Shown here piece by piece: positions 31,504 through 42,689 of a DNA stretch of 64,000 nt (positions are counted from its first letter, which is position 1; each line of letters starts with the position of its first letter). The DNA comes from Owenia fusiformis (lineage: Eukaryota; Annelida; Polychaeta; Sabellida; Oweniidae). The notes beneath the pieces were generated by a model that was not told the origin of the DNA, did no database searches, and was given only the letters and a program-made list of their open reading frames with translations. Both the position numbers and the translations under genes were made by a program. Where the stretch lies: positions 35,001,366-35,065,365 of the forward strand of contig CAIIXF020000001.1 in NCBI GenBank assembly GCA_903813345.2. The letters run 5' to 3'.

Positions 31504-31847
31504 CAAATCTGACGATTTAGCATCAATCAGCTGTTTTATTGTGGCTGGTATGTTACTAGGTAGCGAATCTGTGGTGCTAAGATTGAAGTCCAAATGCGTT
31601 TGGGTGATTTTGAGGATTTTCATGTCTCCTAGTGGTGAACCATACTTATTGGGGGTTACGACTATGTTGTCTAATTGAACAGGAGTTTTATTGAGCTGAC
31701 AGTGTTGCAGTTCTTCTAGTATATCAGTAGTAAATCCATATGTATCTTGGGTTTCATCCCGTTTTATTTGCATTTTCCCTCTGAAGTATGTATGGTTATT
31801 TGAGCTTTTTTCATCGGTGATAAGTTTATAATATACCCTGTCACTTT
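31504..31847 (-). CDS. Unassigned internal exon, 114 codons
   Basis: Acceptor TTCTATTTCAG, donor TTG|GTAAGC. The frame is open throughout: SDRVYYKLITDEKSSNNHTY ... DTYGFTTDILEELQHCQLNK ... LDFNLSTTDSLPSNIPATIK. It starts with two bases of a split codon and ends in phase 0. No family recognised. Its entry phase fits the exit phase of the OB-fold-like exon at 53385-53589, so they may share a transcript across a TE-filled intron; this is inference. Confidence 0.55.
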
Positions 31848-32213
31848 CTGAAATAGAAAAATAAATTGATATAGAGATATCAAATTAATAAATGGTTTTA
31901 AAACATTAAAAATGATAACAGTATTTGTTCCTGTAAAACAATATATGCTTTGCTACTTTCAAACAGGTAGGAATCAAGCACAATTCTCACTCTCATATAT
32001 TAACAACTATATTCTACAGCATGCCTTTTTAAGGTCAGTGTGCTGTTCTCGTAGGTGATCTGTATTCATTCAGAGTTCATTGTTTTCAACTAAACATCAG
32101 AGTATTTAACAGATTTTGTTAAAGAAAGATGAATATATATGTTGACAAAATATTGTAAAATTATACTTTTCAGGGTTCAGAATTATACTATGATAAAATA
32201 ATAATTAGATTAA
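31848..32213. other. No recognised feature
   Basis: AT-rich sequence upstream of the exon at 31504-31847, probably intron. Confidence 0.4.
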
Positions 32214-33850
32214 TAACTAGACCTGGGAAATTGAACAAGTTCAATTTCAGACTCCAGATTCTTCTGGGGTTTTTAAAAAGACAGATGGACAGACGGATGG
32301 AAGGACGGACTGGCTGGACTTGGACTGGACCTTGACTGGATTTGAACCTTGACTGGATTGAACCTGGGCTGGTCTTGGACTGGACTTAGACTATACTTGG
32401 ACCTGTACTGGCCTTGGAACTGGAGTGGAATTGACCTGAACCTGGACTTTATTTTGACCTACTTTTCGGACACACCATAACTTCCGAACCGGAAGTCGGA
32501 TTGACATTTGGTTTGCAGATTCGGATTCCTGACAGAATTCTACCCTTAATTCATAACTCATATGTTCAATTTGGAAAACTTTTTATTTTGACCTACTTTT
32601 CGGACACCATATCTCAAAAGTGGGCCAAAATACTTTCTGACGGCAAAAGGCTAACACTATTAGCCCACTCTTGGCTACATATATACACAATTTCGAAGAA
32701 TATAATTAAAGTGTAGTGTCAGGATCGCAAAAATAAGGATAAACTATGAATTTGACCTAGATTTTGACTTAGGGATTTTGGTGTCCAAATTTTGAAGTTA
32801 AGTAGCCTTCAAGGTCCCCTTCTTTCATAGGCTTTCATTATTTTAAGCTGTACTTAGTCTAAATCTCGTATTTTACACTTCAAAAAAATCTTTTTTCCCA
32901 TTGCCATAACATGGGGCACCAAATTTAGCGATTTTTCAGCTTTCAAAATGTCATAACTTCCAAACCGGAAGTCAGATCGAAATTTGGTTTGCAGATTCGG
33001 ATTCCTGAGGAAATTCTATACTTAATTCATAACTCAAACGTTAAATTTGGAAAATTTCTTATTTTGACCTACTTTTCGGACACCATATCTCAAAAGTGGG
33101 GCAAAATACTTTCTGACGGCAAAGGGCTATCACTATGAGCACACTCTTGGCTACATGTATACAAAATTTAGAAGAATATAATTAATCTGTAGTGTCAGAA
33201 TCGCAAAAATAAGGAAAAACTTTGAATTTGACCTAGATTTTGACCTAGGCATTTTGGTGTCCAAATTTTGAAGCTAGATGGCTTTTTAGGTCCCATTCTT
33301 TTAAAGGCTTTCATTACATTTAGCAGAACTCGGTCTATATTTCGTATTTTTCACTTCAAAAAAATATTTTTTCCCATTGATTTAACATGGGCACCAAATT
33401 TAGCGATTTTTGAGCTTTCAAAACGCCATAACTTTCGAACCGGAAGTCCGATTTGAATTTGGTTTTCAGATTCGGAATCCTGAGAAAATTTCTATAAGAC
33501 TAATATCATAGACATTTGATTCGGAGAACTTTTTTTTGGACCTTGTTTTCGGACACTGATATCTCGAAATCGGTTCGAGATATCAAAAATCTAAATCGTA
33601 TTGCGTTTTTCTACTTTTTTATGAGGAACACAATGAAAAAAACCCGGATCAAAAATATTGAAGGACGACCGAGATAATGGGAAAAAGTGACAAAGTACTG
33701 GATTTGACCTAGTTCTTGACCTTTGACCTAGATAAAAATTTGACCCCATTTCCCACCAACTAGATACTAGACCTTATTTGACCATATAATAGTCTTGAAA
33801 AGATACCTTATAGTTATTGAGAAAACGTGCACAGTAAAATAAGAATAAGA
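32214..33850 (+). mobile_element. Large non-coding repeat J, copy 1
   Basis: It starts ACTAGACCTGGGAAATTGAAC with a palindrome (AAATTGAACAAGTTCAATTT) and AGACTCCAGATTCTTCTGG, and includes a TGGACT/GGAC minisatellite (32280-32450). It contains about 476-bp units beginning 'CCATAACTTCCGAACCGGAAGTC' at about 32474, 32949 and 33424. It ends near TATTGAGAAAACGTGCACAG. Copy 2 follows directly. Confidence 0.65.
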
Positions 33851-35772
33851 ATAACTAGACTTTGGAAATTGAACAAAGTTCAATTTCAGACTCCAGATCT
33901 AGACTTTTTTAAGCCCAGTCATCTAAAATAAGCCGAGTCATCCAGAATAAGCTGAGTCATCCAGAATAAGATGGTTGGATAAAATAGGAAGGTAGGATAG
34001 GATAGAATGGGAAGGAACGATAGGATAGAATAAGAAAGAAGGATAGGATAGAACAGAATAGGAAGAAAGGATATGATAGGAGAGGATAGGACGGATAGGA
34101 AGGAAAGGATACGAAGGAAGGATAGGATCAGATAGGAAGGATGGATGGATGAATTTTTCAATATTTTCTTCTCTACTCTTGACTTTCTATCAGGATACCA
34201 TCAGATCAATTTTCCGAAATTTCAAAAGGCCATAACTTCCAAACCGGAAGTCGGATCGAAATATGATTTAAAGATTCGGATTCCTGACAAAATTCTACCC
34301 CTAATTCATAACTTTAAATTTGGAAACTTTTTATTTTGACCTACTTTTCGGACACCATATCTCAAAAGTGGGTCAAAATACTTTCTGACGGCAAAAAGCT
34401 AACACTATTAGCACACTCTTGGCTACATGTATACACAATTTCGAAGAATATAATTGAATTGTAGTGTCAGAATCTCAAAAATAAGGAAAACCTTTTAATT
34501 TGACCTAGATTTTGACCTAGGAATTTTTGTGTCCAAATTCTGAAGCTAGATGGCTTTTGAGGTCCCGTTATTATGAAGTCGTTCATTAAATTAAGCTGAA
34601 CTCAGTCTATATTTCGTATTTCTCACTTCAAAAAATTCTTTTTTCCCATTGACTTAACATGGGCACCAAATTTAGCGATTTTTGAGCTTTTAAAACGCCA
34701 TAACTTCCGAACCGGAAGTCGGATCGAAATTTGGTTTGCAGATTCGGATTCCTGAAAACATTCTACTCCTAATTGACAACTCATACCTTGAATTTGGAGA
34801 CATTTTTATTTTGACATACTTTCTGGACACCATATTTCAAAATCGGTAAGAGTAATCAAAAAACGGATGGCACACTTATGAAAGGGCTGTTTCTAAGCTA
34901 CATGATGAAAAAAAGATGAAGATGTTTCGATAAATAACGACGAAGATAATTGACAGAAGGTTGAAAATGTAAGATTTGACCCAGTTCTAGGATAGGATAG
35001 GATATAGAATAGGAAGGAAGGATAGGATAGGAAGGAAAGGATAGGAAGGAAGGATAGATAGGAAGGATATGATCAGACAGGATAGAAAGGAAGGATGGAT
35101 GATTTTTTCTATATTTTCTTCGCTTCTCTTGACTTTCTATAAGGATATCATCAGAACGATTTTTCTCGAAATTTCAAAACGCCATAACTTTCGAACCGGA
35201 AGTCGGATCAAAATTTGGTTTGCAGATTCGGATTCCTGAGTAAATTCTACCTTTAATCCATAACTCAGATGTTAAATTTGGAGAACTCGTTATTTTGACC
35301 TACTTTCTGGACGCCATATTTCAAAATCGGTAAGCGTAATCAAAAATCTAATGTCATATCTTCGCTTTGGCTTTTTCTAAGCTACGTGATGAAAAAAAGA
35401 TTTAGGAGTTACGATAAACAACGACGAAGATAAATGACAGAATGTTGAAAATGTAAGATTTGACCTAGTTCTTGACCTTTGACCTAGATAAAAATTTGAC
35501 CCAATTTCCGAGGAACTAGATACTGAACATAAATTGACTGAATAATGATCTTTATTGGAAACCTTATGGTTATCGAGAAAACTGGGTCGGAATAATAATA
35601 ATAAGAATACTGGCAAAAACAATAGACTCCAGATTGACATCTGGAGTCTAATAAGAATAAGAATAATAATAAACAAAAGAGGCAAAAACAATAGACTCCA
35701 GATTTTCAATCTGGAGTCTAATAAACAAAAGAGGCAAAAACAATAGACTCCAGATTTCATCTGGAGTCTAAT
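33851..35772 (+). mobile_element. Large non-coding repeat J, copy 2, ending in three hairpins
   Basis: The same start as copy 1 (TTGAACAAAGTTCAATTTCAG). GGATAGGATAGGAAGG microsatellites occupy 33960-34150 and 34985-35110, and 'CCATAACTT.CGAACCGGAAGTC' units start at about 34230, 34699 and 35181. The end carries three perfect 12-bp hairpins TAGACTCCAGAT/ATCTGGAGTCTA at 35623-35650, 35692-35720 and 35744-35770, each followed by AATAA. A hairpin next to CTAAT suggests a Helitron-like terminus, which is inference. Confidence 0.6.
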
Positions 35773-35775
35773 AAC

Positions 35776-36060
35776 TTAGGTTCATTTACTTCAAAGTAAA
35801 ATGTTTTATTTTCGACGTTTCACTAATCATCCAACTAGCTTTATCAAGATTACATTCAAAATGGAAGTACACAGTTATATTATTTATGACGTAATAATTG
35901 AACAATACAATACCCAGGTAACAATAACCAATACTATAATAAACAATGACAATAAACTATGACAATTAACTATGACAACAAACTATGACAATAAACTACA
36001 CATAGAAACACAAATGTTTTATATATAAAACTATGGCTAGGAAACAATGGAAATATATAA
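35776..36060 (-). mobile_element. Retroelement tail with degenerate hammerhead-like motif and tandem repeat
   Basis: The minus strand at about 35852-35817 reads CTTGATAAAG, a short stem (CTAGTT..GATTAG), then GAAACGTCG. This resembles the CUGAUGA-stem-GAAAC-GUC core of retroelement hammerhead ribozymes but departs from the consensus. A TTTATTGTCATAG-type tandem repeat (about 35925-36000) follows. It lies directly 3' of the DIRS-like fragment. Confidence 0.4.
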
Positions 36061-36088
36061 ATTTATAGAAGTTTATCAAATACAGGGC

Positions 36089-36560
36089 TTATAGGGCTGA
36101 GCTAAACGCCTCAAAAATTTTGCAAGAACTAGATAACCCCATGGGAAGCACTTTATCAAAGTAATAATTTCCCTTCCAAAATATGCCGAGGAGGTGATAA
36201 TCTAGTGGGTTAATGGGAATGATTCTGAATGCTGAAGCAACATCTGTCTTGCCTATTTCAGAAGCATAGCCACACTTCTGGACTAATTGAATTACGTCAT
36301 CGATAGTCTGATAAGACACACACGAGTCCTTGGCTGATATACCATCATTCACAGAAGACCCCTTAGGGTAACTCAAGTCGTGGATAACACGATATTTCCC
36401 CGGCTCTTTCTTCTTGATAATACCAAGCGGACTGCATGAGAAATTTGGCAATGGTAACGTTTTGTATGGCCCACTAATTCTACCGGCTTTTAATTCAGCA
36501 GAGAGATAACTATCGATTTTTTGAGGTGCCAGATTAGCAGAAGAATGATTCCGGGTAGGT
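36089..36560 (-). mobile_element. DIRS-like retrotransposon: reverse transcriptase fragment
   Basis: In this frame PNFSCSPLGIIKKKEPGKYR, then VIHDLSYPKGSSVND, 'GKTDVASAFRIIPINP' and 'LPMGLSSSCKIFEAFSS' match RT fingers and palm of the tyrosine-recombinase retroelement type. The catalytic YxDD block is missing because the fragment stops at 36089. The frame is open upstream to about 36550, where a frameshift joins it to the preceding frame. RT copies RNA into cDNA; this copy is dead. Confidence 0.7.
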
Positions 36561-37627
36561 GAAATGATTCATTGAGACAAGAATTAACTCTAAATCCATT
36601 TGTAAACCCGTCAGCTAAATACTGACGGGCATTATCATCATAACCCTGCAATAAGGCATGCAAGAAGTTAGGGCGAATGGGAGTTGGTATCTTAACAACA
36701 TGCCTACTTGTCTCTGGTGTTAGATTGTTTTGACAATGGGTTTGAACCGGAAGTTTTGGAAAAAGAAAATTGGCATCTACTGCGCCCGTGTTTGGTCGAG
36801 AAACATTTTGCACAGGTATGCAGTTGGTCGCATGCGCCTGATTTGCTGCATTTTCCCTCGAGGTTGAAGGAAAAACACAGACCGTAGGGGATTCCTTTAT
36901 AGTTTTTCCGAAAGGAATCATTTGAGGATTTTTCCTCTCTTTTAGAAAATTTTGTTTGATTAGTGGATTTAGCAAAGTTAGTTTTCAATTCATGCTTATC
37001 TCCAGCCTCTTCAATCGCTTTGTCATATAATTCCGTGACTTTTTTGTCCCAACTAAGCCCTAGTTCCTTTTTTAAATGCCGAAAATTTGCATCGTTGATC
37101 ATGGCAGCTTCAAACCCCTTTGATGCTGCCATTGATCGTACGTCTTCAATGTATTTTAGAAGGGATCCACAACTGTCAGGATGAAGTTGGGTGTATACAG
37201 ACATGAAAATGTGAAAAGCTGTGATCCATTGATCAACAGTTTTTATTTCCTTCTTGGGCTTAGATGGATTGACCGAAATTGTTGAAGAGGCGTCGGCTTT
37301 AAAGGTGTAGTTCAGTGACCCCTCCACGGTGGTATTCTTTGAAAGTAAATGTGCCAATTCAAAGTAAGTGTCAGATAGAATATACCTGATGAATTTTTTG
37401 TCAATACCAACGTGAACAGGAATACCTGTTGTTAATTCAATGGAACATTTTGGTTTAGGTAGGTCGCTTGACGTGGACTCACCATTTCCCCGATCCATTA
37501 ACAACTTGATGGTGTGTTCTAAAGTCTTGGTGACATCGCTTTTCCCATTATCGTGAAATGACACTTCGTCGTCTGAATCGTCTGCGTCGACAGCGAGTCT
37601 GTGGACCTCACATTCTTGGGCGGCCAT
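36490..37627 (-). mobile_element. DIRS-like retrotransposon: gag-like ORF and start of pol
   Basis: The ATG at 37627 opens a 307-codon ORF to 36704. It has an acidic N-terminus, a central alpha-helical region (VDQWITAFHIFMSVYTQLHP), and a Cys/His cluster (CFSFNLEGKCSKSGACDQLH then TCAKCFSTKHGRSRC) that would bind nucleic acid. An overlapping frame (36975-36490) carries the pol N-terminal block 'PTPIRPNFLHALLQGYDDNA..LADGFTNGFRV'. Frame overlap between gag and pol is usual in these elements. No terminal repeats or tyrosine recombinase were found. Confidence 0.7.
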
Positions 37628-37690
37628 CCCTTGAAGCTGATCGTTTGCCTCATCATCGTTTTGAGAGTTATTCTCCTGAGACTGATCATC

Positions 37691-39554
37691 TTATCTGTCT
37701 CCCTTAGTTTGTTCACAACCAATCAAGCGATGCAGTCCTTGTCGTTTCAGACACCGCATTGCACATATAGCTTGCCATGGATTTCTTCTGAAATTTTTTC
37801 TTCAGGATTTTATTCAAAAATGTTCCCCCCACGGATACCACGGAAGTTAATTGAAAACTCGTTTGTATTTAGGCTCAAATTGTCACATGATTTTTCCAAC
37901 CAATACACCAAAGAATTACCGAAAATAAGTACTACCTTTTTTGGCTTAACAGACATGATTGATTGGCAATAAGCAATTTGACAGCAGTTATATTAAAACA
38001 GGTAAAATGATAGTCTTACCGTTAAGTGTTTGTTATCTCCGTGTATATTGATCCAATATATGAATTTTACGATACAACACAATCCGTCCACTTGTATAAG
38101 AAGTCTCTGAATCTAAATGTCGCCGATTCGTGATAAATTGTCCAACTATGATGTGCTGCTTCTCATACGAATTTATTCGTTTAAAGTTTATATCTAAACA
38201 CACTTCCAATTTTATTAAAACGAGTCCAGTGTCTGTAGGGGTTTATGCGTTGTGTTCCCAATTTAATGTTCTAGGTATCCAAATAATACAGACATCCGAG
38301 AAAGTTGTAAGTAATACTTAAAACTCGGCAACCGAATACATTTTACGTAAAGTTGTAAATAATCCAGTTGCAAGAAATCTACAAAACTCCACAACCGAAA
38401 GAAGTTGTAAATAGTCTTGAAATAAGTTTCAATCACCAACTAATAAGTTGTAAGTAAAACAACTGAAAAGTTGTAAGTAAGCTTGAGAATAATTTTGATA
38501 GCTGACGGATCAGCTATAGCTAGTCAATTAAAATCCAAGTAGATGCTGGCCTAGCCCATACCCCATACTTTGAAACATAATCCATACTGGTACACCATTG
38601 GTTAGATGGCCAATGAGTAGCCTATGACTGACAGGTCGATTTTGAAACTACATTCTCACTACATAAAACACTTAATTACATTGTTCATTTCAATAAGTTC
38701 TTTCATTTTTATTAATAGTTTCAAGGATGCAGGAAATCATCTGAAAGTGACTTTAATGTTTCCTTTTTTCCAATGTACCATCAAATACACACTATGTTTC
38801 TTTGATAATGTATCAAGACTACCAACAGGTTCAACCTTGGCTTTCACATTTTTGACTTTATATACTAATGTATTCTCAGGTTTTGACTTCAGATTACTCT
38901 GTACAAAAGTTTTTTAATTTATCTGAATTTTTCTCAGCCAATCGCTACTAAAAGGGGTGGCAAGTATGAGTATTTAAGCTCAGATTCAGTTAGAAATGGA
39001 GTCATTAGTAAACCATTAAATTTGAAAATAACTGAAACTGCTTGCTCTGACAATAAATTAGACTTTTCCTATAGAATTTATGATCAGATTGCTACATAAT
39101 TTGTCTCATTTGTGTATGAATATACAATCTTCAAGTAAATGTATTTATTTCTTTATTTTGAAAACACGTTAAATCTTCATTTTTTAAACTGCTAATGGTA
39201 GGAGTTGACAATTCAAAGTACAGCCAATCAGCATTGCAGAAATTAGTCACATGATACATATAAACAAAGGGACATGGCTGAGTGTAAATAGAGAACAATG
39301 TTTTCTACTTACCAAACATGTGTAGTATTCATCAATTCAATAACTTAATCCAAGAATGCCAATGAGTATATATTCCTTTGATTTTAATTGATATTGTTTT
39401 CTTTTTTCATATAAGGTCATTTACTTGAGTTAATTGATAATCCTTGAATGTGTTTCGTGTTTTGTTTTATACATTATGTTGGTGCTAATAATTAACCTTT
39501 TCTCAACATTGTGTATCAAAAGCTTTTGTATAAGTCACTAAACTGATATTGCTT
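37691..39554. other. No recognised gene; short GTTGTAAGTAA-type repeats
   Basis: Between the DIRS-like and Mutator-like fragments. AAGTTGTAAGTAA-like motifs recur at 38303-38490. No coding region is supportable. Confidence 0.4.
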
Positions 39555-41560
39555 AGTTTTCATTTTAATCTGTTCCACAGCAACCATAACTGCCTGATTG
39601 GCTCCTTGACCAGGACCATGTTTGATGACAGGCTGGGAGATTAATATAATCCATCTAAAGCCACATTGATATGGTTTATTTTATCAGTTTCTATTCCCAT
39701 TTCCTCATTAATCTGTCTTATATTTTGTAGTCTATTATTCATGTCATCATTATTTAATTCTATGATACTGCTGTTGACATTTTCAATCGTTTTCTGCAGC
39801 CCGTGTGTTGCAGGGGGTCTCATGTTCATTGATGCTAGTAGATATTGGAATTGAGATATTCCAATGGGCATACGTTGTAAGGCAGACATAGCCTGAACAT
39901 TAATAGTTGCTGGGTTGGGCCCCAGTTTCTTTGTTAGAATTTCTGTGTTTCTTTTCCACATCACTGATATTAAATGCTCAGTTCTTACAGGGTGTCCGGA
40001 AAGTAAAGATACAAATACTCTTATTTTAAGAAATTTGGGTTTTTTGAAATGAAATTGCTACAGATTGTAGAGGAACAATTTGACAATATATCTACAAACT
40101 TTCATCACATATAGTCTAAATGTGTTCAAGTTACGGTTGTTATGGTTACGGATGTGAGTGGTATGTGGAGCAGTTCCAGAACAACTCTAAAAAGTGAAAA
40201 ATTGCTAAGAGACAACCATTTGAAACAGTGTTTTTTGTTGTATTTTCTATCTATGTTTTGTTTTGTTCATCATTGTATTATTGCTGCCATAGTGTTTCCT
40301 TTTATATAATGATGTCATTGGCACATATCAGAACTATGTTATGTCGCTAACCAGTAAAATGAAAGAAATATTATACAAGTGCTTAGAAGAATGGTCCCTG
40401 GCCATTAGTAGGAAAGTCAATATTGCATCTCCACAATGCACCAATTCACAAAGCAAAAAACAAATCTTACAATGGAGTGTCATGACATTAAACCTTTCTA
40501 CACAATACCCCATTTTCACCTGATAAAGCCTCTTTAGACTTCTACCTTAATGACCATTTGAAAGCAATATTTGTAAAAAGTTCAACATACAAATGAGACT
40601 CAGCTGGAAGCAAGAATGTTATCAGCAATCTGAGAGATGGACAGTAGCGGTTTTGTCAGGTCTTTGAATCACCGGTCAAGATGCACCAAGAATGTATAGA
40701 TAATGGAGAAGATACTGAATATTCAATGATAGTAGTAATATGAAATTATCAAATAATGTTACATTACTAATCCCTATGCTGTTGTGGTACATAATTTGAT
40801 ATAACATAGGAATAGATGGTGTAGTGCTAAGATTATATGAGCAGGAAAGAGATTTGTAAAGCACTATAGTGACGTTGCTCCACATACCCTCGACTCCCGT
40901 AACCATAACAACCATAACTTTTTCATTTTGAAACTAAAAGTCATGACAGTTGCAGGATATATTCTTATAATGTCATTCCACATTCTGGAGCAATTTCATC
41001 TCAAAGCAAGTAAATCTCTTAAAATTAGAGCATTTGTATCTTTACTTTCCGGACACCCTGTATATTTAAATTTCAGTTTGTATCCTAGTCCGTAAGGATC
41101 TTTGGATTTGATGGCAATATTCATTTTACAATTTGGACTAGCGATGTTGAACCGACAAATTGTTCACAATCACCACCATTTGTTCTTCATTTATAATCAT
41201 TGTTTCAGGCTTTTGTGGGGCATTGCTATATATATTTGCCAATGATTCCTTTTTGTCTTCTTTTGGTCTCTCACAATCTAACACTCTGTAGTACTGATAG
41301 ACTGAGTTCCTAGGGTGTGCCACTACAGGCACCATCAATTTGCTATGAGTATCCACTGTGGGTCTGGTGATACCTCTGTCTTTACAGTCCTGGTCTATTG
41401 TTTTGGGGGTGGTGTGCATGTCCCTTTTTGAACTGCTGGGGCCTTTGTTTTTGTCTTTTGTTGTAAATATATGTCTGTTTTTTTTTGTACATTTTGGGTG
41501 GTTTTTCAGTAGTTTCTGACATGTTTCCAGTGATTTTGGTAACAAAATGAGTAAATGATC
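39555..41560 (-). mobile_element. Mutator-like transposase fragment, split by a Tc1-like element
   Basis: Upstream part (41545-41065, minus): a basic N-terminus, 'SVYQYYRVLDCERPKEDK', then a C..C and 'DPYGLGYKLKF' motif. Downstream part (39985-39555): 'MSALQRMPIGISQFQYLLAS', 'MRPPATHGLQKTIENVN', and a region ending near HGPGQGANQAVM. The order matches invertebrate Mutator-like transposase proteins (zinc-ribbon-like N part followed by the 'F..L...M..PP...GLQ' region). The catalytic core is not present intact. The 1,073-bp insertion at 39988-41060 separates the halves; small frameshifts add to the decay. Confidence 0.55.
39988..41060. mobile_element. Tc1/mariner-type non-autonomous element G, 1,073 bp
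   Basis: The ends are CAGGGTGTCCGGAAAGTAAA and its inverse, with TA on both sides (39986-39987, 41061-41062). Inverted arms extend about 200 bp (e.g. GTTATGGTTACGG near 40138 and CCGTAACCATAAC near 40899). No transposase is encoded. It sits inside the Mutator-like ORF. Confidence 0.85.
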
Positions 41561-42689
41561 TGATCTCTGCGTTGTTAACGTGTAAAATGAAGTTAAAAGG
41601 GTTGGGAAGTTTATACAGAGTGTGATATCGTGTGTTTTTGCGTTTTTTGGTAGTTGGAAAATAATGGGTTATGTCATGAGTCATGGACTGCTATCAGGCT
41701 ATCTTTCCTGGACAATGTTTGTTTATTTGACCCCATTTGTTGTAATGTGATACCCTTGTTATCTAAAATAAAATATTTGTTCACATAAATGTAACACATA
41801 TTAAGGCGTTAATAACAACAAAAAATAATATATTATATATTTTTATTTATTTACATGAAATCATTAATACATACTTTCATTATCATTTTGAAATAGAAAT
41901 ACAGATAACATGGTCCACTAATCGTCTATGATAACATTTTTCCAGATATACAGTACTTGATACAGTGTTTGATATAGATATTTCTGCTTGATTCTGAGAC
42001 CCTACAGGTGTGATATATGATGCACATGTTCTACATGAAGATGTAAACAAAAACTTTTGATATTTTGCATATCTATTGACAAATGATGAATAAATATTGT
42101 GAATATAAAATTAGTGCTATATAAGCAATTTTGTGTGTCTACTTGAATGAACACCACCATAAGTCCGCATTCATGGCAGTCAAAATAATAGTTTTATAGA
42201 AAAAATGCTATATTACATGAATAGATGTCTCTGCATACAGTGTATTTCTTTGCTTTGATGGGCCTGGTGGGTCATTTAGTACAGTAAGTTGATGGAACAA
42301 GTTGACATGGGCAGCTTGAAGTAAGTTTCGTTCTCACTGCAGAAAAACAGCGCATTTATACACTGCCTAATTTTGAGTAATTTGGCCACTAACTATGGAG
42401 CTCTTCATGGCAGAGGGGATAAACCATGACAAGGAAAAAAATCAATATACCGATTTTAATTATTTTCCTCTGGTGGGTACATAAGACATTGTACTTTGAT
42501 GTAAGGGTGGTGATTTAGCATAAATTCGATCTGTTTTTTGGTGAGAACATTGTAAGTTAACATCACGGCCTATTGCAAAATACTTGTGGTGTGCATTCAT
42601 TGTCAATTTTAGTATGTACATAGTCACGTTAACTCAGTGGTTCTAGATGATGTGCACAATTATGTTTGTCGTAGAAATATTTGTAACGT
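41561..42689. other. No recognised gene
   Basis: AT-rich spacer. I see no domain, splice pair or repeat that I can support. Confidence 0.35.

Noticed and set aside
35817-35852. A canonical hammerhead ribozyme
   Set aside because: The CUGAUGA core is altered, so only a degenerate resemblance can be claimed.
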